A stretch of 64,000 nucleotides of DNA from the NCBI GenBank assembly GCA_902762615.1, contig CACWOX010000004.1:37557-101556 (forward strand), given 5' to 3'. This document shows, piece by piece, positions 53,365 to 62,389 of the stretch; within the stretch, counting starts at the first letter, position 1, and every line of letters begins with the position of its first letter. The DNA comes from an uncultured Ruminococcus sp. Lineage in GTDB: Bacteria; Bacillota; Clostridia; Oscillospirales; Acutalibacteraceae. The notes beneath the pieces were generated by a model. The model was not told where the DNA came from and searched no databases. It saw only the letters and a list, made by a program, of their open reading frames with translations. The translations under genes and the position numbers were made by a program.

Positions 53365-56300
53365 TTAAAACTGTTCCTCAGTGTCAGCTTTGTCGCTGTC
53401 GTCACTTTCAAATATATCGTCGATGCTGAAATCATCGTCCTCGTCTTCCTCTTCTTCGTCGTCCGAATCTGCGTCGATGTATGCATTGGCAAGACCCGAA
53501 AGCGCGTCATCTTCATCGGAAGCAAAGCTGTGGTTTTCATCAGCCTCAGTGAAACCGAAATCAGCAAGCTCATCCTCGTCCACAACACCGTCAGACATAT
53601 GCTCGGTGTTCTCATCCGGCAGGTAGGCGTCATCATCATCGTCAAAATGCTGCTTCAAATCGACCTCGTTCTGATCGACGTCAAGTACCTTAACGTCAAG
53701 ACCGAGCGACTGCAGCTCCTTGATAAGCACTTTGAAGGATTCGGGAATGCCCGGCTTGGGAATATTCTGCCCTTTGATAATTGCCTCATAGGTCTTAACA
53801 CGTCCAACGACGTCGTCGGACTTGATGGTCAGTATTTCCTGCAGGGTGTATGCCGCGCCGTATGCTTCCAGCGCCCAGACTTCCATTTCACCGAAGCGCT
53901 GACCGCCGAACTGAGCCTTACCGCCGAGAGGCTGCTGTGTGACAAGTGAATAAGGACCGGTGGAGCGTGCGTGAATCTTATCGTCAACAAGGTGATGCAG
54001 CTTGAGGAAGTACATATAGCCGACCGTAACGCGGTTGTCGAATTTTTCACCCGTGCGTCCGTCATAGAGCTCAGTCTTGCCGTCCTCGGGCAATCCTGCT
54101 TCCTTGAACATTTCGACAATGTCGCTTTCGTGGGCGCCGTCGAATACAGGAGTCATTACCTTGTAGCCGAGCGCCTTGGCAGCTCTGCCGAGGTGTACTT
54201 CGAGCACCTGTCCGATATTCATTCGGGAAGGAACGCCCAAAGGATTAAGAACGATATCAAGCGGCTGACCGCCGGGGAGGAAGGGCATATCCTCAACGGG
54301 AAGGATTCTGGATACAACACCCTTGTTTCCGTGACGACCTGCCATCTTGTCGCCGACACTGATTTTTCTCTTCTGTGCCAGATAGACTCTGACAACCTTG
54401 TTAACTCCGGGCGAAAGCTCGTCGCAGTTTTCCTTGGTAAATACCTGAACGTCGACCACAATACCGCTTTCTCCGTGAGGCACTTTGAGGGAGGTGTCGC
54501 GCACTTCTCTTGCCTTTTCGCCGAATATAGCGCGAAGCAGTCTTTCTTCTGCCGTCAGCTCGGTTTCGCCCTTGGGTGTTACCTTACCAACCAGAATATC
54601 GCCCGCGTGCACCTCAGCGCCGATGTATACTATGCCGTCCTCGCCGAGATTTTTAAGCGCGTCGTCGCTAACATTCGGAATATCCGATGTGATGCTTTCG
54701 GGACCGAGCTTAGTGTCTCTGGCTTCGGTCTCAAATTCCGCGATGTGGATAGATGTAAATACATCGTCGCGGACAATTTTTTCATTAAGAAGAACAGCGT
54801 CCTCGTAGTTGTAGCCTTCCCATGTCATAAAGCCGATGAGCACGTTCTTGCCCAGCGAAATCTCGCCGTTCTGGGTAGAAGGACCGTCGGCAATGACGTC
54901 GCCCTTCTCCACATGTTCGCCGTAGCTGACAATAGGCGTCTGGTTGAAGCAGTTGCCCTGGTTGGAACGCATGAACTTGATGATATGATAGGTGTCGGTT
55001 TCGTCGCTGCCGTCGACCTTGATGCGAATTTCGTCTGCGCTGACATAGGTGACGGTGCCGGAATGCTCCGCGAGCACACAGTTGCCCGAGTCAACGCCGG
55101 CTTTGTATTCCATACCGGTGCCGACGATGGGAGCCTCGCATCTGATAAGCGGCACAGCCTGCTTCTGCATGTTGGAACCCATGAGAGCGCGGTTGGCGTC
55201 GTCGTTCTCAAGGAAGGGAATCATGGCTGTTGCTACAGAGACGAGCATCTTAGGCGAAACGTCCATGTAATCTATTCTGTTGACCTCGGTCTCAAGGAAT
55301 TCGCCTCTGAATCTGGCGGTAGCTCTCGGCTTGATAAAGTGACCGTTCTCGTCGAGCGGTTCGTTTGCCTGAGCGACGATGAATTCGTCCTCCACGTCGG
55401 CAGTCATGTAACGTACTTCATCTGTGACCCTGCCGGTTTCCTTGTCGACCTTGCGGAAAGGAGCCTCAATAAAGCCGTAGTCGTTGATGCGAGCGTATGT
55501 GGCAAGGTATGAAATCAGACCGATGTTAGGACCTTCGGGTGTCTCGATAGGACACATACGACCGTAGTGACTGTAGTGAACGTCACGCACCTCGAATCCT
55601 GCGCGGTCTCTTGACAAGCCGCCGGGACCCAGAGCGGAAAGTCTTCTCTTGTGAGTCAGCTCTGCAAGCGGATTGTTCTGATCCATGAACTGCGAGAGGG
55701 GAGAGGTACCGAAGAATTCCTTGATTGCCGCGTTGACAGGACGGCTGTTGATAAGCGTAGTGGGAGTCATCTTGTCGATCTCATTAATGCTCATCTTTTC
55801 TCTGACGCCCTTTTCAAGACGCGCAAAGCCGATTCTGAACTGATTTTGCAGCAGCTCGCCGACCGAACGGATTCTTCTGTTGCCCAGATGGTCGATGTCG
55901 TCGAGTGTTCCGACGCCGTTGGCGACACAGTTGAAATAGTTGATGGTAGCAAATATATCGTCGCGGGTAATGTGCTTGGGAACAAGCTCATTCTTGCGCT
56001 CGATGATGGCTTCTTTTATCTCGTCGTCGGTCTCGCAGGTATCAAGAATATCCTTGAGCACCACGACGCTGACCTTTTCGTCAATGCCGCACTCCGCTTT
56101 AACGTCGAAATCCACATACTCGGCAATGTCAACCATGCCATTGGAGATGACCTTGATCTCCTTTTCGTTTTCGAGCTGGATAAAGGCGACGCTTGCACCG
56201 GACTTGTTGATTTCTTCAGCCTTTGCCTTGTTGATCATTTCACCTGCATCGGCGACAATCTCACCTGTAAAGAAATTAACGATCGGCTTGGTCACTCTGT

Positions 56301-57183
56301 GACCGATCAGTCTCAAGCCGAGGCAAAGCTTCTGATTGTATTTGTGACGTCCGACACGGGAAATGTCATACTTTCTTGCGTCAAAGAACATGTCCTCGAT
56401 GTAGTTGCGGGCTGTCTCGACTGTCGGAGGCTCGCCGGGACGCAGCTTTTTAAATACCTCGATGCAGGCGTCATCGGAATTCTTTACGCCGTCCTTGGTA
56501 AGAGTCGCTTCCTTGGCGAGCGTCTGCTCAATGCGTTCGTCGTGACCGAAGTATTCATAGATGTCGTTGTTGGTGGAAAGACCGAGCGAACGAATGAAGG
56601 TGGTGATGGGCAGCTTGCGGTTCTTGTCTATTCTTACATAGAAAACGTCGTTTACGTCGTTTTCATATTCCAGCCAGGCGCCTCTGTTCGGAATAACCGT
56701 GGTGTAGAAAAGCTCCTTGCCGGACTTATCGTGCTCCATTTTGTAGTACACACCGGGAGAACGGACGAGCTGTGATACGATTACGCGTTCCGCGCCGTTT
56801 ATAACGAATGTGCCGCTGGGAGTCATGAGAGGGAATTCTCCCATGTAGACTTCCTGTTCGCTCATATAGCCGGTCTCTCTGTTGGTCAGACGTGCCGTCA
56901 CGTAGAGAGTAGCGGAATAAGTTGCGTCGCGGAGTTTGCACTCTTCAATAGTATACTTCGGCTCGTAATTGATACGGAAATCAATAAATTCAAGCAGAAG
57001 GTTGCCGGTGTGATCCACGATTCCCGAGGAATCGTCAAAGATTTCCCTGAGTCCGCGGTCGAGAAACCACTGATAGGAATTCTTCTGAACCTCGATGAGA
57101 TTCGGCATCTCCAGCACTTCGGTGATCTTGGAAAAGGACATTCTGGTATTTCTGCCGTTTTGAACTTTTGTGACATTCACCAT
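53365..57183 (-). CDS. rpoB: RNA polymerase beta subunit with long acidic C-terminal tail
   Basis: 1272 residues from ATG 57183, preceded by GGAGTG; in-frame codons upstream are leader. Standard blocks are present: the rifampicin region [20 protein letters not shown] with wild-type-like residues, [19 protein letters not shown] [16 protein letters not shown], and the C-terminal [20 protein letters not shown]. After [15 protein letters not shown] the protein continues for about 90 residues rich in Asp and Glu, including [16 protein letters not shown], where many RpoB proteins simply stop. Transcribed with rpoC from its own promoter. Confidence 0.97.
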   Translation of the reverse strand: MVNVTKVQNGRNTRMSFSKITEVLEMPNLIEVQKNSYQWFLDRGLREIFDDSSGIVDHTGNLLLEFIDFRINYEPKYTIEECKLRDATYSATLYVTARLTNRETGYMSEQEVYMGEFPLMTPSGTFVINGAERVIVSQLVRSPGVYYKMEHDKSGKELFYTTVIPNRGAWLEYENDVNDVFYVRIDKNRKLPITTFIRSLGLSTNNDIYEYFGHDERIEQTLAKEATLTKDGVKNSDDACIEVFKKLRPGEPPTVETARNYIEDMFFDARKYDISRVGRHKYNQKLCLGLRLIGHRVTKPIVNFFTGEIVADAGEMINKAKAEEINKSGASVAFIQLENEKEIKVISNGMVDIAEYVDFDVKAECGIDEKVSVVVLKDILDTCETDDEIKEAIIERKNELVPKHITRDDIFATINYFNCVANGVGTLDDIDHLGNRRIRSVGELLQNQFRIGFARLEKGVREKMSINEIDKMTPTTLINSRPVNAAIKEFFGTSPLSQFMDQNNPLAELTHKRRLSALGPGGLSRDRAGFEVRDVHYSHYGRMCPIETPEGPNIGLISYLATYARINDYGFIEAPFRKVDKETGRVTDEVRYMTADVEDEFIVAQANEPLDENGHFIKPRATARFRGEFLETEVNRIDYMDVSPKMLVSVATAMIPFLENDDANRALMGSNMQKQAVPLIRCEAPIVGTGMEYKAGVDSGNCVLAEHSGTVTYVSADEIRIKVDGSDETDTYHIIKFMRSNQGNCFNQTPIVSYGEHVEKGDVIADGPSTQNGEISLGKNVLIGFMTWEGYNYEDAVLLNEKIVRDDVFTSIHIAEFETEARDTKLGPESITSDIPNVSDDALKNLGEDGIVYIGAEVHAGDILVGKVTPKGETELTAEERLLRAIFGEKAREVRDTSLKVPHGESGIVVDVQVFTKENCDELSPGVNKVVRVYLAQKRKISVGDKMAGRHGNKGVVSRILPVEDMPFLPGGQPLDIVLNPLGVPSRMNIGQVLEVHLGRAAKALGYKVMTPVFDGAHESDIVEMFKEAGLPEDGKTELYDGRTGEKFDNRVTVGYMYFLKLHHLVDDKIHARSTGPYSLVTQQPLGGKAQFGGQRFGEMEVWALEAYGAAYTLQEILTIKSDDVVGRVKTYEAIIKGQNIPKPGIPESFKVLIKELQSLGLDVKVLDVDQNEVDLKQHFDDDDDAYLPDENTEHMSDGVVDEDELADFGFTEADENHSFASDEDDALSGLANAYIDADSDDEEEEDEDDDFSIDDIFESDDSDKADTEEQF

Positions 57184-57412
57184 TTTCTTTGCTTCACTCC
57201 ATTCAGAATACTTCGGAAAAAATCTGGAAAAAAAATATCGTTGCGCCTGCCGTGGAGAAAGTTTGTGCAACTTCACTATGAGAATATTTCGGCTCAGTGA
57301 AGACGATTTTTGTTAAACATCAACCAATCTGAAGAAAACTGAACATTTCAACCATCAAATCGGCAATTTTTCAGCAAAAATCCGAGCGGTTACTTACCCC
57401 ATTTTAAGCTAT
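57184..57412 (-). other. Long rpoB leader, no recognised RNA class
   Basis: About 229 untranslated nt between the promoter and the rpoB ATG. It contains a run of eight T at about 57231-57238 (- strand sense) and weak inverted repeats only; no ribosomal-protein-binding leader or riboswitch that I can name. Confidence 0.5.
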
Positions 57413-57418
57413 TAAATA

Positions 57419-57447
57419 AGTATATCACAGTCATTTATATTTGTCAA
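57419..57447 (-). promoter_or_regulatory. Consensus sigma-A promoter of rpoBC
   Basis: On the - strand TTGACA (57442-57447), 17-nt spacer, TATACT (57419-57424). Transcription should start near 57412, giving a leader of about 229 nt. Confidence 0.88.
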
Positions 57448-57533
57448 GTGAATTGAATAAATATTTTTTTCTTCGTCATTTTGACTATCTGAGCATTTTG
57501 AACAACGTCACAACGGTCAAGCCATATATAATG

Positions 57534-57561
57534 AAAAAGTGACACATAAAAAGTGATACAT
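57534..57561 (+). repeat. 14-nt direct repeat upstream of the pyruvyl transferase promoter
   Basis: AAAAAGTGACACAT (57534-57547) is repeated as AAAAAGTGATACAT (57548-57561), 27 nt before the -35 box. A possible activator site; no factor is known to me. Confidence 0.6.
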
Positions 57562-57588
57562 AATAATTAAGAAAATCATTAAAAAAAA

Positions 57589-57617
57589 TTGACAAATTGA
57601 CTTTATAAATGTAAAAT
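57589..57617 (+). promoter_or_regulatory. Promoter of the polysaccharide pyruvyl transferase gene
   Basis: TTGACA (57589-57594), 17-nt spacer, TAAAAT (57612-57617). GGGAAGAAGGAAA precedes the TTG start at 57664. Confidence 0.82.
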
Positions 57618-57663
57618 AATAAAGTACATGTTTTTAATCCTTTAAGGGAAGAAGGAAAATAAT

Positions 57664-59031
57664 TTGAAAATACTGATAGTTTCTTGTGTGGATGACAATT
57701 TTGGGGACAACCTTATAAGGATATGCTTTGAAAAGATTCTGCGTACTGTTCTGACAAATCTCCGAGTGGATTTGTCGTCCGTTGAGCTTGCCAAGATGTC
57801 GCTGAAAGCGATTGACAGCGACATGATATGTTCTTCGGATATGATAGTTTTTGCCGGCGGAGGCTTGTTCGGAATAAACTACATGCATTACTATGATTAC
57901 ATGGAAGAGATAACCCGCATTGCGGACGAGCATAATGTTCCCGTTGTGCTCTCGTCAATGGGCGTTAACAACATGGGTGCAACGCCCGAAAATGAACACC
58001 TTTTGAGCGAGATGCTTGCACGCAAATGTTTCTATGCCGTTTCGGTCAGAGAAAATCCCGAGCTTTTCCGCAGATACGCCAAGGGCTGTGATTATGAAAT
58101 CGTTCAGGTCTGTGATCCCGCAGTGTGGTCAAAGTACATCTATCACTCCCATCTTATAAAGGTCAACCGCCCGCAGGGAAAAAGTGTTGTGGGCATAAAT
58201 GCCGTTCGCGGCGGTCTGTTCGGTGACAACGGCAAACCGTGGAAGCTCGCCGACGAGATGAATTACATGAATGAGATGAAGCGGCTTCTGGAAGAACGCG
58301 GCGTTGATTATGCTTTTTATACCAACGGCAGCTTTCTTGACAACAACTCTCTTTTGTATTTTGCAAAGGAATTTGATATTCCGAAAGAGCGGATCATCAT
58401 TCCGCAGTCTACGCGCGAGCTTGTGGAGACGATATACGGCTTCACTTTGGTGGCTGCCATCCGTATGCATTCTTCGATCATTTCCTATGCACTCGATGTT
58501 CCTTCAATAAATCTCGTGTGGAATGACAAGATACCGTTTTTCTATAAGAATATAGGATATCCCGACCGAGCCGCTTCATTTGACGAATGGAGCGCGGAGT
58601 ATGCGGTTGGTCGGTTGAGTAAAATAGAGAAGGATCCTTCTTACGAAACAGACAGCAGATATCTGATGACTTTGTACGATTTCCTCTATGACTTAATGAG
58701 CAGATTTATGAAGCTCGGGGACAGGTCAGGGGAAAAATACGATTTTGAGCAGGTAAGAGACAGTTTGATGAACGATCCTGTGTCTCTGCAAGAGGACGCC
58801 GACGAGCTTGTTATCAAGGTTCAGAAAGGCGAAAAGCATTATCTTTCAAGATTTGTTGAAATGAAGAAAAAGGATAAGGAATTCAGACAGAACAAGAAGG
58901 ACTTGGAAAGAAAAGACAAAGAGATTGAGCGCCTTAAAAGAGAACTGAATAAACTCAATAAGCTCTTTGTTGTCAGAGCCTATAAAAAAATCCGTTCTCT
59001 CAAAAAACAGATATTCAACGTGAAGAAATAA
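57664..59031 (+). CDS. Polysaccharide pyruvyl transferase family protein with C-terminal coiled coil
   Basis: 455 residues from TTG 57664 (AGAAGGAAA 6 nt upstream). The first 330 residues match the CsaB/polysaccharide pyruvyl transferase fold: ILIVSCVDDNFGDNLIRICF, SDMIVFAGGGLFGINYMHYY, VPVVLSSMGVNN, YAVSVRENPELF, and the late VAAIRMHSSIISYALDVPSI (family RxHxxIxA). The last 70 residues (about 385-455) are a charged coiled coil with KKDKEFRQNKKDLERKDKEI and end in basic residues. Such enzymes put ketal pyruvate on cell-wall sugars. A single gene here, not in an obvious capsule cluster, so the acceptor is unknown. Confidence 0.85.
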   Translation: MKILIVSCVDDNFGDNLIRICFEKILRTVLTNLRVDLSSVELAKMSLKAIDSDMICSSDMIVFAGGGLFGINYMHYYDYMEEITRIADEHNVPVVLSSMGVNNMGATPENEHLLSEMLARKCFYAVSVRENPELFRRYAKGCDYEIVQVCDPAVWSKYIYHSHLIKVNRPQGKSVVGINAVRGGLFGDNGKPWKLADEMNYMNEMKRLLEERGVDYAFYTNGSFLDNNSLLYFAKEFDIPKERIIIPQSTRELVETIYGFTLVAAIRMHSSIISYALDVPSINLVWNDKIPFFYKNIGYPDRAASFDEWSAEYAVGRLSKIEKDPSYETDSRYLMTLYDFLYDLMSRFMKLGDRSGEKYDFEQVRDSLMNDPVSLQEDADELVIKVQKGEKHYLSRFVEMKKKDKEFRQNKKDLERKDKEIERLKRELNKLNKLFVVRAYKKIRSLKKQIFNVKK

Positions 59032-59113
59032 TGGAATGTGGCTGCCAAGCAGCAGCGCAGCGAACTTAATATCATTACTTGCCGTTCTTTTCTGTTGCAA
59101 ACGTAGATTCTGC

Positions 59114-59142
59114 TTGATATTCTCTTTTGCTTGTTGTATAAT
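59114..59142 (+). promoter_or_regulatory. Promoter of the repeat-containing membrane protein gene
   Basis: TTGATA (59114-59119), 17-nt spacer, TATAAT (59137-59142). A second candidate, TTGAAA-18-TATAAA, lies at 59168-59197. Confidence 0.65.
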
Positions 59143-59229
59143 CATTGTGTAGATAATTGTGTTTGTTTTGAAATCAATTTTACAAACACATTATAAATTT
59201 AATTATATTATGAGAGGATGTTATTTGGA

Positions 59230-60210
59230 ATGAATAACAACAATCCGCAGCTTGACAAAGTCGAGGTTCCGTCCCTCGATACAATTCAGGATCTGCCAAA
59301 CGTAGATCTGCCGAAGCTTGATGAAGCACAGCAGCCTGTTGCTCCTGTTTCTTCTCCTGCCAATAGCGCGGCACAGCAGCCACCGGCAATTCCTCAGGTT
59401 CCGACTGTACCCCAGACACAGACATACAATTATGCCCCGACCCAGACAGCACCTTATGCGGCAGCCGGTCAGCCGATTATCACAACCAAGCGTTCCGGCG
59501 GTCAGATTGTCGCTTTGGTATTCGGAATCATTCTCACTATTATATTTGGAATGTTGTGTCTGCTGCTTTTTATCGGTGATGCAGTTTCCGGCTTTGTAGA
59601 TTTCTCATCGACTATTTTTGGATACGGATTCTTTGGATTTTTCCTGGCTATCGGTATCATACTTATTGTTAAAGGCGCAGGGAAAGGCAAAAAGATTGTT
59701 TCCGTAGTCCCGCCGCAGCAGTATACGGCGATGCCGACACAGCCTTATTCTGCAGCTCCCGTGCAGAATATTCCGCAGGCTCAGCCTGTAGCAGCACCCG
59801 CGCAGAACATCCCGCAGGCTCAGCCTGTTGCAGCACCCGCACAGAACATCCCGCAGGCTCAGCCCGCAGCTCAAGCGAATGAGGGCTCTGCTTCAGCTGC
59901 TTTCAATTATTCGCCTACTTCTATGATCAACGACGACAGTAAAGCTGTGGCAAAAAAATCCGCTCGCAAATCGGCGTTTTTGTCGATGGGCGTTGTCCTG
60001 ATAATGTGGGTAGTTCTCATTGCTATTATTTGGTTCCTGAACAGATGGGTTTTCTCCTGGTATTTTCTTATTATTCCTGTTATTATTTCAATTGGCGCTA
60101 TCAAGAATTATCCCAAATCATTATCCGCATGGATTTCACTTGTCATATCTATTCTGTCCATCGTCCTGTTTGTTGTGGTAAGCATGCAGCTTGCACCATA
60201 TTTTGAGTAA
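59230..60210 (+). CDS. Multi-pass membrane protein with Pro/Gln-rich repeats, unknown function
   Basis: 326 residues from ATG 59230; the earlier ATG at 59218 touches its only ribosome site (GAGAGG). The N-terminus (about 1-80) is hydrophilic and Pro/Gln/Ala-rich. Two membrane helices follow (about 90-113 and 126-149), then a cytosolic-looking linker with three 13-residue repeats QNIPQAQPVAAPA (about 179-215), a basic AKKSARKSA motif, and three more helices (about 246-265, 268-288, 300-322). It resembles DUF4190-type proline-rich membrane proteins in layout only. Monocistronic. Confidence 0.75.
   Translation: MNNNNPQLDKVEVPSLDTIQDLPNVDLPKLDEAQQPVAPVSSPANSAAQQPPAIPQVPTVPQTQTYNYAPTQTAPYAAAGQPIITTKRSGGQIVALVFGIILTIIFGMLCLLLFIGDAVSGFVDFSSTIFGYGFFGFFLAIGIILIVKGAGKGKKIVSVVPPQQYTAMPTQPYSAAPVQNIPQAQPVAAPAQNIPQAQPVAAPAQNIPQAQPAAQANEGSASAAFNYSPTSMINDDSKAVAKKSARKSAFLSMGVVLIMWVVLIAIIWFLNRWVFSWYFLIIPVIISIGAIKNYPKSLSAWISLVISILSIVLFVVVSMQLAPYFE
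59764..59870 (+). repeat. In-frame minisatellite, 39-nt units
   Basis: Two full and one partial copy of a 39-nt unit encoding QNIPQAQPVAAPA; copies differ at few bases. Same unit length as the array in the giant helicase gene but unrelated in sequence. Confidence 0.85.
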
Positions 60211-60224
60211 GTCTTTCTAATATT

Positions 60225-60262
60225 CGCCGTTTTTTCTTTTTCAAGGAGTAACGGCGTCTTTT
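60225..60262 (+). terminator. Terminator after the repeat-containing membrane protein gene
   Basis: CGCCGTT / AACGGCG stem, loop 18 nt, followed by TCTTTTC. Confidence 0.75.
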
Positions 60263-60294
60263 CTGTAAATGAAATGATTTCTTTTTATTTCATA

Positions 60295-60323
60295 TTGAAA
60301 TCATTATTATGTTGTGTTATAAT
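60295..60323 (+). promoter_or_regulatory. Promoter of the lipoprotein gene
   Basis: TTGAAA (60295-60300), 17-nt spacer, perfect TATAAT (60318-60323). AAAGGATGTG precedes the ATG at 60348. Confidence 0.82.
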
Positions 60324-60347
60324 CCACAGTAAAGGATGTGATTGTAA

Positions 60348-60980
60348 ATGAGAGCTAAATTAATTTCCATTCTCATTGCAGCGGTTATGGCTATTGCTCT
60401 TGTTTCGTGCGGAAAGTCCAATAACGCAGATGCGGATAAGTTATGGAATCCCGAAGTATCTCAGCGCAAGGTAATCACAAGCAACGGTTCCATGTGCGGC
60501 GTTCTTTATATGAATTATTCGTATGAAGAAATGTCAGATATGAAAAAAGACAGGAATTATTATCAAAAAATCTTTGAGGACTCGGGAAGCATAAAAGAGT
60601 TCCCTTTTTTAAAGAATATTCCTGACAGCCAGATTATTTCTACTCCTATGGGAAGCGAACTATATCTTATCATTCCCGGCGATATGAATGCACATGTTTC
60701 CATATATCAAATGGAATTGGATGAAGACGCATTTACGACCCACAGACGGGAAGAACCGTTATATTCAAGCGATGCGGGCGTTCCAGTAGTACTGCAATGC
60801 AATTACGGCGATCTTCTCAGCGACGCAGAGATAGTAATAACCGACAGCAGCGGAGAAGAGCTTGTATGGAGTCCTTTTATTAGTCTGAGAGACGGAACTG
60901 TACACAATAAAACGGATGACGGAAAAATTATTTATGATTTTACCGAGTATGAATTCAGCGACGAAATGATTGATGACTGA
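60348..60980 (+). CDS. Hypothetical lipoprotein
   Basis: 210 residues. Lipoprotein signal with MRAKLISILIAAVMAIALVS and Cys21 (lipobox LVSC), then an acidic soluble domain with a Cys at about 51 (NGSMCGVLYMNYSYEEM), GSELYLIIPGDMNAHVSIYQ, a DAGVPVVLQCNYGDLLSDAE block and a final DGKIIYDFTEYEF. The late part looks like a small beta-sandwich domain exposed outside the cell. I do not recognise a family. Monocistronic, between two clear terminators. Confidence 0.75.
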   Translation: MRAKLISILIAAVMAIALVSCGKSNNADADKLWNPEVSQRKVITSNGSMCGVLYMNYSYEEMSDMKKDRNYYQKIFEDSGSIKEFPFLKNIPDSQIISTPMGSELYLIIPGDMNAHVSIYQMELDEDAFTTHRREEPLYSSDAGVPVVLQCNYGDLLSDAEIVITDSSGEELVWSPFISLRDGTVHNKTDDGKIIYDFTEYEFSDEMIDD

Positions 60981-60997
60981 AAATAAACAAAATAGTC

Positions 60998-61039
60998 AAT
61001 CCCTCTTTGTGCAATATAAACGTTCAAAGAGGGATTTTT
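60998..61039 (+). terminator. Terminator after the lipoprotein gene
   Basis: Perfect 12-bp stem AATCCCTCTTTG / CAAAGAGGGATT, loop 15 nt, T-run TTTTT. The next promoter begins only 3 nt later. Confidence 0.92.
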
Positions 61040-61041
61040 CA

Positions 61042-61070
61042 TTGACAAACGAAGTGAATAATGTTATAAT
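61042..61070 (+). promoter_or_regulatory. Perfect consensus sigma-A promoter of the ThrH-like gene
   Basis: TTGACA (61042-61047), 17-nt spacer, TATAAT (61065-61070). GAAAGGAAG is 7 nt before the ATG at 61108. Confidence 0.92.
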
Positions 61071-61107
61071 AGCTCTTGAAATTTTTGTTCCGAAAGGAAG
61101 ATGTAGG

Positions 61108-61710
61108 ATGTATATTACATGTTTGGATTTAGAGGGCGTACTGGTGCCGGAAATCTGGATAGCATTTGCCGAGGCTACAGGCATTCCCGAGCTAAAAAAA
61201 ACCACACGCGATGAACCGGATTATGACAAGCTTATGGCATATCGCATTGCCATTCTCAAAGAGCACGGTCTTGGTCTTAAAGAAATACAGGACGTTATCG
61301 CTACAATTGAGCCTATGGAAGGAGCAAAACAGTTCTTGGATGAGCTTCGTACCATCTCACAGGTCATTATCATTAGCGATACTTTCAAGGAATTCGCCAC
61401 ACCTCTTATGAAAAAGCTTGGCTGGCCGACAATCTTCTGCAATTCACTTGTGGTATCGGATTCCGGCGAAGTTACCGGCTTTAAAATGCGTGTGGAAAAT
61501 TCCAAATACACTACAGTTCGCGCATTGCAGTCCATAGGTTACAAGACCATTGCAAGCGGCGACAGCTACAATGACCTTGCCATGATCAAAGCCAGCAGTT
61601 CCGGATTCCTTTTCCGCAGTACAGACAAGATAAAGGCTGACAACCCTGATATTCCGGCGTTTGAAACCTATGACGAACTGCTCTCTGCTGTCAAATCGGC
61701 AATGAACTGA
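61108..61710 (+). CDS. thrH: ThrH-like phosphoserine phosphatase / homoserine phosphotransferase (HAD)
   Basis: 200 residues from ATG 61108. HAD fold with nucleophile motif CLDLEGVLVPEIWIAFAEAT (the DLEG variant of ThrH instead of DxDGT), PMEGAKQFLDELR, motif II IIISDTFKEF and motif IV GDSYNDLAM. The pattern matches Pseudomonas ThrH closely, which dephosphorylates phosphoserine and can transfer phosphate to homoserine. It likely supplies the last step of serine synthesis. Expressed from a perfect consensus promoter and ended by a strong hairpin, so a housekeeping, single-gene unit. Confidence 0.88.
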   Translation: MYITCLDLEGVLVPEIWIAFAEATGIPELKKTTRDEPDYDKLMAYRIAILKEHGLGLKEIQDVIATIEPMEGAKQFLDELRTISQVIIISDTFKEFATPLMKKLGWPTIFCNSLVVSDSGEVTGFKMRVENSKYTTVRALQSIGYKTIASGDSYNDLAMIKASSSGFLFRSTDKIKADNPDIPAFETYDELLSAVKSAMN

Positions 61711-61750
61711 TACAGTCCTGTATGACGTTGTGTTAATGTTTTTGTGTAAT

Positions 61751-61806
61751 TATAATCTTTCAGATTTCATTATCAAAAAAATCTGAAAGATTATATATTT
61801 TTTTTT
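61751..61806 (+). terminator. Terminator after the ThrH-like gene
   Basis: 17-bp perfect stem TATAATCTTTCAGATTT / AAATCTGAAAGATTATA, loop 11 nt, followed by TATTTTTTTTT. Confidence 0.95.
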
Positions 61807-61813
61807 AAAAATG

Positions 61814-61842
61814 TGTAACCTTTGCAGTATCTGAATCGTTTT
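61814..61842 (+). promoter_or_regulatory. Probable ECF-type promoter of the sigma/anti-sigma operon
   Basis: TGTAACCTTT (61814-61823) and CGTTTT (61837-61842), 17 nt between TGTAAC and CGTTTT. A -35 with an AAC core and a CGT -10 are typical of ECF sigma promoters, and no sigma-A match lies here, suggesting self-activation. Confidence 0.6.
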
Positions 61843-61863
61843 ATTAATAGGGAGGTTTGGAAA

Positions 61864-62100
61864 GTGACGGACGCAGAGGTTTATTTCCAGTTTAGAAAAA
61901 AAGTTTACGGTCTTGCTTTGACATTGGTAAAGAACGAATTCGACGCAAAAGATATTACTTCAGATGTCTTTGAAAAGTACTTGAGATACATAAAAGCGAA
62001 CAATAAATTTAAAAATGATAAGCATATGGAGCGATGGTTTGTGACCGTAACTAAAAACACAGTGATAGATTATTTCCGCTCAAAAAAAAAACAAATATGA
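61864..62100 (+). CDS. ECF sigma factor, first part (region 2), ends at a frameshift
   Basis: 78 residues from a GTG that follows GGGAGG by 8 nt. Sigma-70 region 2 is readable: DAEVYFQFRKKVYGLALTLV, AKDITSDVFEKYLRYI and the -10 recognition helix WFVTVTKNTVIDYFRSKKK. The frame stops just after ten consecutive A. Dropping one A (or adding two) joins it to the next frame, giving RSKKNKYENELEDD and a 174-residue protein of normal ECF length. It may be a true frameshift, a sequencing error in the homopolymer, or transcriptional slippage. Sigma family is clear. Confidence 0.82.
   Translation: MTDAEVYFQFRKKVYGLALTLVKNEFDAKDITSDVFEKYLRYIKANNKFKNDKHMERWFVTVTKNTVIDYFRSKKKQI
62082..62091 (+). other. 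A10 homopolymer at the sigma-factor frame break
   Basis: Ten consecutive A, long enough for RNA polymerase slippage. Frame 1 continues KKKQI-stop; the other frame continues into region 4. Confidence 0.9.
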
Positions 62101-62389
62101 AAATGAATTGGAGGATGATATTAATGATGTTGAAGTGATTCCGGAAGATGACAGCAAAAAAACCGATTTTGTTGACAGTCTTGAACGCAGGCTTAACCAC
62201 GAGGAAGTAATGCAAGAGTTGAATCCAAGATATCGGGAAGTACTTCTCAAATATTTTGACTTTGGCTATTCCGTTAAAGAGATTGCATATCAGATGGATG
62301 AAAGCGAAGCAAATGTTAAGACACTATTGTTCAGAGCCAAGAAAAAATATAAGGAAATCGTTGAAAGTGGGGGTGAGAACAATGACTGA
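62084..62389 (+). CDS. ECF sigma factor, second part (region 4)
   Basis: Continuation of the sigma factor in the shifted frame. After an acidic linker (DDINDVEVIPEDDSKK) comes region 4: SLERRLNHEEVMQELNPRYR and the helix-turn-helix EIAYQMDESEANVKTLLFRA, ending KYKEIVESGGENND. No good start codon with ribosome site lies close by (the internal TTG after the break has GGAGG downstream, not upstream), so independent translation is unlikely. The stop overlaps the anti-sigma start by 8 nt. Confidence 0.8.
   Translation, partial: KKNKYENELEDDINDVEVIPEDDSKKTDFVDSLERRLNHEEVMQELNPRYREVLLKYFDFGYSVKEIAYQMDESEANVKTLLFRAKKKYKEIVESGGENND

Noticed and set aside
53971..55512. Long open frame of about 513 codons on the + strand inside rpoB
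   Set aside because: It lies fully opposite conserved rpoB and has no family motifs; long antisense frames are common opposite codon-biased genes.
57184..57276. N-terminal extension of RpoB
   Set aside because: The extra codons show no RpoB likeness, while the ATG at 57183 has a ribosome site and begins the conserved sequence.
62108..62389. Independent small gene for sigma region 4
   Set aside because: No ribosome site precedes the internal TTG, and the product is the missing half of the upstream sigma factor.
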